From assembly GCA_910583845.1 (NCBI GenBank), contig CAJUAB010000026.1, positions 1 through 64,000 of the forward strand: a stretch of DNA of 64,000 bases, read 5' to 3'. Below are positions 48,620 to 56,335 of this stretch, in pieces. The stretch is from an uncultured Acetatifactor sp. Its GTDB lineage: Bacteria > Bacillota > Clostridia > Lachnospirales > Lachnospiraceae. Position 1 is the stretch's first letter, and each line of letters starts with the position of its first letter. Below the pieces are notes generated by a model. The model was not told the DNA's origin and did no database searches. It was given only the letters and a program-made list of their open reading frames with translations. Position numbers and translations under genes: made by a program.

Positions 48620-49207
48620 ATGGAAATTGCAAATCAATTTGTAGGACTGCCGCTGGGGCTTCTCGTGTCCCAGCCCATCATCGAGGTGGCGAAGGGACAG
48701 GCGGAACTCTGTAATGTCTATCTCGATAATCTGTTCAGGCTGGCCTTTAAAAGTATGCCTGATCCGGACAAAGACCAGGCCGTTGAGGCCCGTGTGGTGA
48801 AGTTTAAGCTGAATCGGACGGTGGTAGACGCGAAGTCCGGCAGCACAACCACTGTTCCCGTGGAAGTGGAGGCGCCGCTGCTCTCCCTGGTTCCTGTGCC
48901 TGCGTTTACCATGGATGAGGCTACTGTCAATTTTACAATGGAGGTGAAGGAATCCGTCGCACAGAAAAATGCCGTCGATACGGAAAGCTCATGTTCGGCC
49001 AAATTCAGCGCGTGGGGATTCAGCGCCGAGGTGTCAGGAAAAGTTACCACGAGCAGCGAGAATACCCGCTCCTCCGATAAATCGGCAAAATACGAGATAA
49101 CTGCTAAGGCCGTTCAGCAGCCTGCCGCCGAGGGCATGTCCAAACTGACCAGCATCTTCGCAGCAGTTATCGAGCCCATTACAACCGGTTCAGGTGGAGG
49201 CAAATAA
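48620..49207 (+). CDS. DUF2589 protein B
   Basis: This 195-residue second member has the longer layout: helix NQFVGLPLGLLVSQPIIEVA and AKGQAELCNVYLDNLFRLAF, then strands VKFKLNRTVVDAKSGSTTT, VPVEVEAPLLSLVPVPAFTM (the family core) and EATVNFTMEVKESVAQKNA. A Ser-rich segment SAKFSAWGFSAEVSGKVTTS and a helical tail (AAEGMSKLTSIFAAVIEPIT) ending Gly-rich follow. DUF2589 A-type and B-type proteins often occur side by side, as here. The two may form a hetero-oligomer. Start after AAAAACAGGAGGTTGTTTC. Confidence 0.8.
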   Translation: MEIANQFVGLPLGLLVSQPIIEVAKGQAELCNVYLDNLFRLAFKSMPDPDKDQAVEARVVKFKLNRTVVDAKSGSTTTVPVEVEAPLLSLVPVPAFTMDEATVNFTMEVKESVAQKNAVDTESSCSAKFSAWGFSAEVSGKVTTSSENTRSSDKSAKYEITAKAVQQPAAEGMSKLTSIFAAVIEPITTGSGGGK

Positions 49208-49543
49208 ATGGCAGTACATGTAAGGGAGCAGGTCGGCGGACACAGGTATGACTTTTACGAGGAAAATTACGGCGGCACCCTGCGCGGTATACGGGTCATT
49301 ATCAACAATGTGGAAAGGAATAATTCCATGTACTATAGATTAGGCCGTGAATATGATCCGCACCGTCTGGATGTCAACTGGTATCTGAATAATACTCGTG
49401 CCTTTTATCTGGAGCTTGGGAGATCTATTGCTCAACGAATGGAAAATGCAGTGGAAGACTGGAGGAATTTCCGATGGCTTAATGCTACCCATGCAAGAAT
49501 CCACGGACATGGGTATCATGCCATTCGGGAGGACTTATATTAA
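49208..49543 (+). CDS. Unknown 111-residue protein, last gene of DUF2589 operon
   Basis: The ATG directly abuts the stop of DUF2589 protein B, so translation is coupled. It is basic and rich in aromatic residues, Arg, Asn and His: HRYDFYEENYGGTLRGIRVI, RLGREYDPHRLDVNWYLNNT, LGRSIAQRMENAVEDWRNFR, and an end rich in His (THARIHGHGYHAIRE). No membrane segment is present. I do not recognise it; the His/Asp/Tyr content could suit metal or nucleic-acid binding, but that is a guess. Confidence 0.6.
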   Translation: MAVHVREQVGGHRYDFYEENYGGTLRGIRVIINNVERNNSMYYRLGREYDPHRLDVNWYLNNTRAFYLELGRSIAQRMENAVEDWRNFRWLNATHARIHGHGYHAIREDLY

Positions 49544-49608
49544 AATACATTACTGCTTCCTTTCTGCGCGGTTGTTATTGTCGTTCCGTTTTCTCACGGA
49601 AGAAAGCG

Positions 49609-49746
49609 CTGTTCTGGCAGATATCCGGAGAGAGCGAACAGACATCCAGCCGGATCAGCAGCAAGATGCAGATGGAAGGGGTGTACACAGGAATGCCTGT
49701 CAGCTTCTATAATAGCATTTTACGGTCGCTTGCCCATCATGGGTAA
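49609..49746 (+). pseudogene. Serine recombinase scrap
   Basis: The frame reads FWQISGESEQTSSRISSKMQ, then MEGVYTGMPVSFYNS and TAA. This is the catalytic-domain helix of a large serine recombinase; the TnpX gene at 7676 has FWQASGESEKTSIRISSKMQ at the same place. Only about 40 codons remain, with no start. It may be what is left of the enzyme that moved this island. Confidence 0.75.
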
Positions 49747-49771
49747 AACACTTGGCTTAACTTGTGTTGTT

Positions 49772-49796
49772 GTAGGTTCGAGCCCTGTTATCCGCA
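49772..49796 (+). repeat. Right attachment-site repeat (copy of tRNA-Leu 3' end)
   Basis: From GTAGGTTCGAGCCC to TGTTATCCGCA, 23 of 25 identical to 47216-47240. No tRNA body precedes it. It marks the right border of the island. Confidence 0.8.
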
Positions 49797-50050
49797 TCCG
49801 ATCATGATCATCCAAACCCGGTTCCGATGGAGGAGGGGGCGGATTTTGGCAAAGGCCGGTGATCTCATAAGTGAGATCGCCGGTCTTTTCCCATGCTTCG
49901 TTTTTCTTTGTATTTTCCATCCTTTGGATTCGTTTTGCCCCAAACTTCACAGAATTTCGGATTCAGGGAAGTAAGCAGCGTACAAAGAAGGGGGGCCCTG
50001 GCCCTCCACGGCGTCAGCAGTTCCTTTCATGAAAAACGCTTCAAAGTACT
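49797..50050. other. Gene-free stretch right of the island
   Basis: It contains a strong terminator at 49853-49890, possibly the original tRNA-Leu terminator displaced by the insertion. I see no gene here. Confidence 0.5.
49853..49890 (+). terminator. Intrinsic terminator
   Basis: AAAGGCCGGTGATCTC pairs with GAGATCGCCGGTCTTTT around ATAAGT, with a T-run. Confidence 0.85.
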
Positions 50051-50078
50051 TTGCAAAAGATACATTTCGTGCTATAAT
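50051..50078 (+). promoter_or_regulatory. Promoter of the restriction-modification gene
   Basis: TTGCAA (50051-50056), 16 bases, TATAAT (50073-50078) with an extended TGC, about 38 bases before the start codon. Confidence 0.75.
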
Positions 50079-50116
50079 TTTCTCAAAAAATGAGGCTGTC
50101 AAGGGGGCGCATTTTG

Positions 50117-52519
50117 GTGACAAAAAGTGAAAAAGTGACCGATTCTATTGTAGTAAATATGCTTCGGGCCAGTGGGTACATTGACGGAAACTTTCATTCC
50201 ATCAAAAAAGATGTTTATGTATGGGCCCACCGTTCTGAAAATAAGGTTATTGACGATCTTCTTTCGAAGGCATCGAAAAGAAAAACAGAGAAACCTGGTT
50301 ATCCGGAATTTATTATTTTTGACAAGAAGTACAATATCGTGATTGTTATCGAGGATAAGCGCGACACAAGGTTCCATATTTACGAAAGAATCGATGAAAA
50401 AATTGCGGATTTCGCTGTAAACGGCGCTCTTTGGTATGCCTCATTCCTGAAGGATGCCTTTGATGTGATCGCTGTCGGCATTTCCGGCAGCGCCATAGAA
50501 GAAATGCAAATTGATAATTATATGTGGAAGAGGGGAGCTGAGACCTTTTCCAATCTGAACGTGCGGAAAATCCAGAAGATGGACGCATACAGAGACGCTG
50601 TAAAGAAGCAGGAAAAGAATATCCGCTCCATTGAAGAATTCAGAACGCTTACTCTCAAGGCCAAAGAAATAAACGAGTTTCTGCGGGACTATCTCGGTGT
50701 CATTGAAAATAAGCGGCTGTATATTCTGGGTTCTGTTTTATACGCGCTCGAAGATCCGGCTTTCAAGATGGCCTATTCCGCGTACAACAACAACGCCGAC
50801 TTATCTGCCTTTTTGTACCAGACAATTGAGAGAAAGATTAAAAATTCCGGATTGCAAAACACGCAGATTATTCAGGATGAAATAAAGCCCGCAATAGAGG
50901 GACTGGCCAGAGCGGAAAAAGAAGGCGCAAAGCTGGAGTATCCAAACGGAACGCTGCTCAAATTAATCGGGGATGTTGATCGGACATTGTACGATTACTA
51001 CAAAAACAGTGAACTTGATCTCATCTCTATTTTCTTCAATGTGTTCCTGTCGTACTCCACCTCCGGGGGCTCGGATCTTGGCATCGTTCTGACACCCTCC
51101 CACATCACGAAACTGTTTACACGAATTGCCAAAGTGACGGACGAATCCAGAATACTTGACCCATGTGCCGGTACGGGCGGATTTTTGACATCAGCATGGA
51201 AAAGCATCTCCCTGAACGATAAATACTCTTTCACAGAGAAAGAAAATTTCAGAAGAAATAACTTGTTTGGCGTGGAAAAAGATCCCAGTATCTATACAAT
51301 TGTGGCGTTGAATATGTTCCTCAATAAGGATGGCCGCTCTCATATTTACAATAATGATTGCTTTAGCTTAAAAGAAGAATTAAAGTCCAAGGAATGCAAT
51401 GTCGGTTTCATTAACCCTCCCTATTCCGACGAGGTTTATCCGGAAATCAGTTTTGTTGAAATGATGTTGGACTGTCTCCTTCCCGATTCCACAGGTGTCG
51501 CAGTCGTACCTGTAAACGCGGTATCCTCCAGAACCAAGAAGCACACGGGGATTGATGCCATTAAGGAAAGGATACTTCAAAAGAATAAACTGCTTGCGTC
51601 GATCCAGATGCCGGAGCAGCTTTTCTACCCCAAGGGCACGGAAACGATTGTTCTGGTTTTTCAGACAGGATGCGAACACAGTGGCGAAACCTGGTTCGCC
51701 ATTTATGATGATGGCTATCAGTTGATCAAGCAGCAAAAAGTCCGGACTCCAACAGCAATATCCGACGCAAAACAGGATGAGCTGCTGGAGGCCTATGCCG
51801 GCCGGAAAGAAACCAGCTTCTCCTTCAATAAAGCGGTGTCGGCCGCTGATCAGTGGGTCTATACGTTACATAAAGAAAACAATTATTCTTTCGGCCAGAA
51901 TGAACTGCAATCCTCGGTAAATGACTATGTTGCTTATCTGATGCAGAACAGGTACCGGGTCACACCCTCTGAGCCGGAAGGGGGCGACGGGCCTGACCGG
52001 TGTCTGCGCAGAGTCATGCTGACAAAGTATTTTGAGATTCTGCCCGCCAAACAAAAGGATAAGATTCAGGTTCGGATTTCCTCTGTCATGAATCCCGATG
52101 CCATCCCCTTTGTGGGACGCAAAGCGACAAACAATGGGATTTCAGATTATATCGAATATGATCCTGACTGCCTCAATGAGGGGGGTGTACTGACTCTTGC
52201 CCTGGACGGAAGCACAGGCGCGACCTTTTATCAGCATCATAGCTTCGCCTCAGGACAAAATATCTGGATTCTGAAACCCCGGCAAGAGAGGATCAAAGAC
52301 TTTTCTCCGGAGGTTGCCCTGTATCTGAAAACGACGGTTTCCCGGGCCGTGACAGATTATAGCTATAATCTGTCGCTCACAAAAACCCGTCTGAAAAACA
52401 TTGAGATATTTGTTCCGGTCAATGAGAAGGATGAGGTGGATGCCGCTTATATTCATAAGGTAATGAGCCGCATAACGAACATAGAGTATGTGCAGACCGT
52501 TTCTGAAAGCAGATACTGA
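50117..52519 (+). CDS. Single-chain restriction-modification enzyme (type IIG/type I-like)
   Basis: An 800-residue fusion. Residues 1-200 are an HsdR-like nuclease domain with a PD-ExK-type core (KPGYPEFIIFDKKYNIVIVI then EDKRDT). A helical HsdM-like linker follows. Residues 325-500 are an N6-adenine methylase: SAM motif RILDPCAGTGGFLTSAW and catalytic NVGFINPPYSDEVYPEISF. Residues 640-800 look like one target-recognition unit (GGVLTLALDGSTGATFYQHH, FASGQNIWILKPRQERI). One protein therefore holds cutting, methylation and specificity, as in BcgI-like enzymes, but with no separate S gene. GTG 50117 or TTG 50114 follows AAGGGGG; the earlier ATG at 50090 has no site. Confidence 0.85.
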   Translation: MTKSEKVTDSIVVNMLRASGYIDGNFHSIKKDVYVWAHRSENKVIDDLLSKASKRKTEKPGYPEFIIFDKKYNIVIVIEDKRDTRFHIYERIDEKIADFAVNGALWYASFLKDAFDVIAVGISGSAIEEMQIDNYMWKRGAETFSNLNVRKIQKMDAYRDAVKKQEKNIRSIEEFRTLTLKAKEINEFLRDYLGVIENKRLYILGSVLYALEDPAFKMAYSAYNNNADLSAFLYQTIERKIKNSGLQNTQIIQDEIKPAIEGLARAEKEGAKLEYPNGTLLKLIGDVDRTLYDYYKNSELDLISIFFNVFLSYSTSGGSDLGIVLTPSHITKLFTRIAKVTDESRILDPCAGTGGFLTSAWKSISLNDKYSFTEKENFRRNNLFGVEKDPSIYTIVALNMFLNKDGRSHIYNNDCFSLKEELKSKECNVGFINPPYSDEVYPEISFVEMMLDCLLPDSTGVAVVPVNAVSSRTKKHTGIDAIKERILQKNKLLASIQMPEQLFYPKGTETIVLVFQTGCEHSGETWFAIYDDGYQLIKQQKVRTPTAISDAKQDELLEAYAGRKETSFSFNKAVSAADQWVYTLHKENNYSFGQNELQSSVNDYVAYLMQNRYRVTPSEPEGGDGPDRCLRRVMLTKYFEILPAKQKDKIQVRISSVMNPDAIPFVGRKATNNGISDYIEYDPDCLNEGGVLTLALDGSTGATFYQHHSFASGQNIWILKPRQERIKDFSPEVALYLKTTVSRAVTDYSYNLSLTKTRLKNIEIFVPVNEKDEVDAAYIHKVMSRITNIEYVQTVSESRY

Positions 52520-52625
52520 ACACCGGGGCGGGAACTTCCGTGGAAAAACCGGCAAAACCGGCCTGGAAAAAACACAAAATCAATGCTTGACAGCATCCGG
52601 AAAATATGCTATTCTGTTCCTACGT

Positions 52626-52758
52626 TAAGAGGGAGTAGTTATAAAGGTGTAATCAACATACCCCGGTGCAATGTTGACCGTGGTTACACGCTTCTGTTGC
52701 ATTGTAGGAGAACAAGACTTTTAGCACATAGGAAATGTGCTGGAAGTCTTTCTTTTTT
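52626..52758 (+). promoter_or_regulatory. yybP-ykoY-type (manganese) riboswitch with terminator
   Basis: TAAGAGGGAGTAG (52626-52638) is the family's 5' loop, and GAACAAGACTTTTA (52710-52723) its 3' counterpart; TAAGAG pairs with CTTTTA as helix P1, and GTGTAA pairs with TTACAC inside. The 3' P1 strand is also the left arm of a terminator (AAGACTTTTAGCACAT with ATGTGCTGGAAGTCTT, then T-run to 52758). Mn binding would favour P1 and read-through. This class usually controls Mn and Ca exporters, which fits the antiporter gene that follows. Confidence 0.7.
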
Positions 52759-52815
52759 GTGACAATGGAAGTATGTAAATCCCTGTAGGCCAGGACTCCC
52801 GGAATGGAGGACATT

Positions 52816-53757
52816 ATGCAGATTATGTTACAGCTTTTGTTGCTTGCAGTGGGCTTTGTCATGCTGATCAAGGGCGCGGACTGGTTCGTGGACGGCGCGT
52901 CCAAGATGGCGGATCATTTTGGGATTCCCCAACTGGTAATCGGTCTGACGATCGTAGCCATGGGGACCAGCGCTCCCGAGGCGGCGGTGAGCATCAATTC
53001 CGCCATCAAACAGAACGCAGGCATTACCATCGGCAATGTGGTGGGCAGCAATATTATGAATGTGCTGGTCATTCTGGGCCTCACAGCAGTAGTCAGAGCC
53101 ATAGGGGTAAAAAAATCCACGGTCTGCTATGAAATTCCGTTCACTGTTCTGATCACGGTGATTCTGGGGCTGCTGGGACTGACGGACAACACGGTCAGCC
53201 GCCTGGACGGTGTGATTCTCTGGGGGCTGATGCTCCTGTACCTGCTGTATTTGCTGCATATGGCCAGAAAAGGGCAGGATGTGGTGGAGGATACGCCCGG
53301 CATGACGGAAAAGGATACGCCGCTGCGATTGACTCTGTCCATTATCATTGGCGGCGCGCTCATTGTGTGGGGCGCGGATGTGACGGTGGACGCGGCCACG
53401 GAACTGGCGCATTTGTTCCGGATGGATGACAGACTTATCGGCCTGACCATTGTGGCCTTTGGAACGTCCCTGCCGGAGCTTGTGACCAGTGTCACAGCCG
53501 CAATCAGGGGGAAAGCGGATATAGCCGTGGGCAATATCGTGGGCAGCAATATCTTTAATATACTGTTCGTGGTGGGTACGGCGGCTCTGATTACGCCGGT
53601 GGATTACAGGGCCGGCTTTTGGGTGGACACGGTGGTGGCTGTTCTGTCCATGGTCTTTCTGCTGCTCTGTGTGCTGCCGAAAAAAAAGCTGGGGCGTCTG
53701 GGCGGCGCGGCAATGCTGGCGGGATACGCGGCATATTTTTTCTATCTGATCCAATAG
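52816..53757 (+). CDS. CaCA-family cation antiporter
   Basis: 313 residues with ten membrane helices in two inverted halves, each with the alpha-repeat motif: VIGLTIVAMGTSAPEAAVSI and GNVVGSNIMNVLVILGL, then LIGLTIVAFGTSLPELVTSV and VGNIVGSNIFNILFVVGTA. The acidic residues in both GTSxPE motifs carry the cation. These proteins export Ca against Na or H; with a manganese-class leader ahead, export of Mn is possible. ATG 52816 follows ATGGAGGACATT. Confidence 0.9.
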   Translation: MQIMLQLLLLAVGFVMLIKGADWFVDGASKMADHFGIPQLVIGLTIVAMGTSAPEAAVSINSAIKQNAGITIGNVVGSNIMNVLVILGLTAVVRAIGVKKSTVCYEIPFTVLITVILGLLGLTDNTVSRLDGVILWGLMLLYLLYLLHMARKGQDVVEDTPGMTEKDTPLRLTLSIIIGGALIVWGADVTVDAATELAHLFRMDDRLIGLTIVAFGTSLPELVTSVTAAIRGKADIAVGNIVGSNIFNILFVVGTAALITPVDYRAGFWVDTVVAVLSMVFLLLCVLPKKKLGRLGGAAMLAGYAAYFFYLIQ

Positions 53758-53798
53758 ACAGAGCGCCATAAAAATCTGGAAAATATTAGAAAAAGAAT

Positions 53799-53850
53799 TT
53801 GACAAAGGAAATAATATCTAGTATGATGTTTGATAGGGAAAACGTTTTCC
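53799..53850 (+). promoter_or_regulatory. malPQ promoter with perfect LacI-type operator
   Basis: TTGACA (53799-53804), 17 bases, TATGAT (53822-53827). GGAAAACGTTTTCC (53837-53850) is a perfect palindrome just after the expected transcript start and has the central CG of LacI/MalR/CcpA sites. Binding there would block initiation. Confidence 0.8.
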
Positions 53851-53933
53851 GAGGCATACTAGAGTGGAAAACAATATTATAGAATCAATGGATATATGCG
53901 GAACTCTAATTTAAGAAAGGAGCGGCAAACAAA

Positions 53934-56204
53934 ATGACTCTGGAGGAGAGACTACAAAAGTGGACGAAGAAGCTATACAAAAAGGAGATAGCCGACTGTG
54001 ACAGTCAGGAGCTGTACTATGCCATTCTGAACGTGACCAAGGATCTGATGGCGGAGAAACCTGTTATCAGCGGGGAGAAGAAGGTATATTATATCTCTGC
54101 GGAATTTCTGATCGGCAAGCTGCTCAGCAACAATCTGATCAATTTACAGGTGTATGGGGAGATGGAGCAGATCCTGGCTTCCAAGGGCAAAAGCTTGGCG
54201 GAGATTGAGGAGGCGGAGCCGGAGCCTTCCCTGGGAAACGGCGGACTGGGACGGCTGGCCGCCTGTTTCCTGGATTCCATCGCGTCTCTGGGGCTGCCCG
54301 GAGACGGCATCGGCTTAAACTACCATTTCGGCCTGTTCAGGCAGGTGTTCCAGGATCATTTACAGACCGCGGAGAAAAACGAGTGGATTGAAAAGCAGTC
54401 CTGGCTGACCAGAACAGACACCAGCTACACGGTGATGTTCGGCAAAAAGAAGGTGAAGAGCCGTCTGTATGATATTGACGTGGTGGGCTATGAGAACGGT
54501 GTCAACAAACTGCATCTCTTTGATATTGAGAGCGTGGATGAGTCCATCGTGGAGGAGGGCATTGATTTTGACAAGACCGAGATCGCCAAAAATCTGACCC
54601 TGTTTTTGTACCCGGACGATTCTGACGAGGCGGGGCATCTGCTGCGGATTTATCAGCAGTATTTTATGGTCAGCAACGGCGCGCAGCTGATTCTGGATGA
54701 ACTGGAGGCCAAGGGCTGTGATCTGCATCGGATGAACGAGCATGCGGTGATCCAGATCAACGACACACATCCCACGATGGTGATTCCAGAACTGATCCGC
54801 ATTCTCACACAGGACAAGGGCTTCACCGTGGATGAGGCCATCGACGTGGTCAGCAGGACCTGTGCCTACACCAACCACACGATTCTGGCGGAGGCGTTGG
54901 AGAAATGGCCGCTGGGTTATCTGGAGAAGGTGGTTCCGCAGCTCGTGCCTGTGATCAAAGAACTGGATAAGCGGGTGCGGGCGCAGTATACCGATGAGAA
55001 AGTGCAGATCATTGACGGGAACGAGAGAGTGCATATGGCGCATATTGACATCCATTACGGTTTCTCAGTGAACGGCGTGGCCGCCATCCACACGGAGATT
55101 TTGAAGGAGACGGAGCTGAATGCCTTCTACAGGATCTATCCTGCCAAGTTCAACAATAAGACCAATGGCATCACTTTCCGGCGTTGGCTGTTGTCCTGTA
55201 ACAGGGAACTCACGGCTCTGCTGGAGGAAAAGATCGGCAGCGGCTTTAAGAAGGACGCCGCCCAGCTGGAGAAATTGCTGGAATACAAGGATGACGAGGC
55301 TACACTGGATGCCATTGCGGCCATCAAGAGAGAGAAAAAGGAGGCGCTGGTTTCCTATATTCAGGAGAAGGAGGGGGTGGAGCTTAACCCGGATTCCATT
55401 TTTGACATCCAGGTCAAGAGGCTGCATGAGTATAAGCGTCAGCAGATGAATGCCTTGTACATTATCCACAAGTATCTGGAGATCAAAAAAGGCAAGATCC
55501 CCAAGCGCCCCATCACGTTTATTTTCGGTGCCAAGGCGGCTCCGGCCTATGTGATTGCCCAGGACATCATCCACCTGATTCTGGTTCTGCAGGAAATCGT
55601 GAACAAAGATCCGGATGTATCTCCCCACATGAAGGTGGTTATGGTGGAGAACTACAATGTAAGCTATGCGGAAAAGCTGATTCCTGCCTGTGATATCTCC
55701 GAGCAGATCTCTCTGGCCAGCAAGGAGGCCAGCGGTACCGGCAATATGAAGTTTATGCTGAACGGCGCCGTGACCCTGGGCACCAGCGACGGCGCCAATG
55801 TGGAGATCCATGAACTGGTGGGAGACGACAATATTTATATTTTCGGGGAAAAATCCGACGCGGTCATTGCCCACTACGCCAATGGGGACTATAAGTCCAG
55901 AAAATATTATCGGAACAGCAAGGTTATAAGGGAAGCGGTTGACTTCATCGTGGGCGAGCAGGCCATGGCGGTGGGGCATAAGGAGAATCTGGAGCGCCTC
56001 TACAAGGAGCTTCTGAACAAAGACTGGTTTATGACCCTGCTGGATCTGCGGGATTATATCAAGGTGAAGGACAGGGCGCTCAAGGATTATGAGGACAGGG
56101 CGAAGTGGAAGCGCATGAGCCTGGTGAACATTGCCAAGGCGGGATTCTTCTCCTCCGACAGGACCATTGCCGAGTACAATGAGGATATCTGGAAACTGAA
56201 ATAA
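53934..56204 (+). CDS. malP: Glycogen/maltodextrin phosphorylase
   Basis: This 756-residue GT35 enzyme has the active-site and PLP residues in place: YYISAEFLIGKLLSNNLINL, EPSLGNGGLGRLAACFLDSI, INDTHPTMVIPELIRIL, FDIQVKRLHEYKRQQMNALY, and the PLP-lysine segment SLASKEASGTGNMKFMLNGA. It releases glucose 1-phosphate from alpha-1,4-glucans. E. coli has both malP and glgP; the partner malQ and the LacI-type operator favour a maltodextrin role, but glycogen is possible. Start after AAAGGAGCGGCAAACAAA. Confidence 0.95.
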   Translation: MTLEERLQKWTKKLYKKEIADCDSQELYYAILNVTKDLMAEKPVISGEKKVYYISAEFLIGKLLSNNLINLQVYGEMEQILASKGKSLAEIEEAEPEPSLGNGGLGRLAACFLDSIASLGLPGDGIGLNYHFGLFRQVFQDHLQTAEKNEWIEKQSWLTRTDTSYTVMFGKKKVKSRLYDIDVVGYENGVNKLHLFDIESVDESIVEEGIDFDKTEIAKNLTLFLYPDDSDEAGHLLRIYQQYFMVSNGAQLILDELEAKGCDLHRMNEHAVIQINDTHPTMVIPELIRILTQDKGFTVDEAIDVVSRTCAYTNHTILAEALEKWPLGYLEKVVPQLVPVIKELDKRVRAQYTDEKVQIIDGNERVHMAHIDIHYGFSVNGVAAIHTEILKETELNAFYRIYPAKFNNKTNGITFRRWLLSCNRELTALLEEKIGSGFKKDAAQLEKLLEYKDDEATLDAIAAIKREKKEALVSYIQEKEGVELNPDSIFDIQVKRLHEYKRQQMNALYIIHKYLEIKKGKIPKRPITFIFGAKAAPAYVIAQDIIHLILVLQEIVNKDPDVSPHMKVVMVENYNVSYAEKLIPACDISEQISLASKEASGTGNMKFMLNGAVTLGTSDGANVEIHELVGDDNIYIFGEKSDAVIAHYANGDYKSRKYYRNSKVIREAVDFIVGEQAMAVGHKENLERLYKELLNKDWFMTLLDLRDYIKVKDRALKDYEDRAKWKRMSLVNIAKAGFFSSDRTIAEYNEDIWKLK

Positions 56205-56335
56205 ACTGGAACAGATGACTTCCCTGCCGGCTGATCGTCCCGAAGAAGGGCCCCCCCGGACATGGAGAACGGGGCGCGCGGCCTGGCAGGGAACAATTGT
56301 GAGCATCGTTGGAAACGAATGCAGAGGAAGTATAT

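Noticed and set aside
49772..49796. Partial tRNA-Leu gene
   Set aside because: Only the T-arm and acceptor 3' strand are present; there is no D-arm, anticodon arm or promoter, so it is an attachment-site copy.
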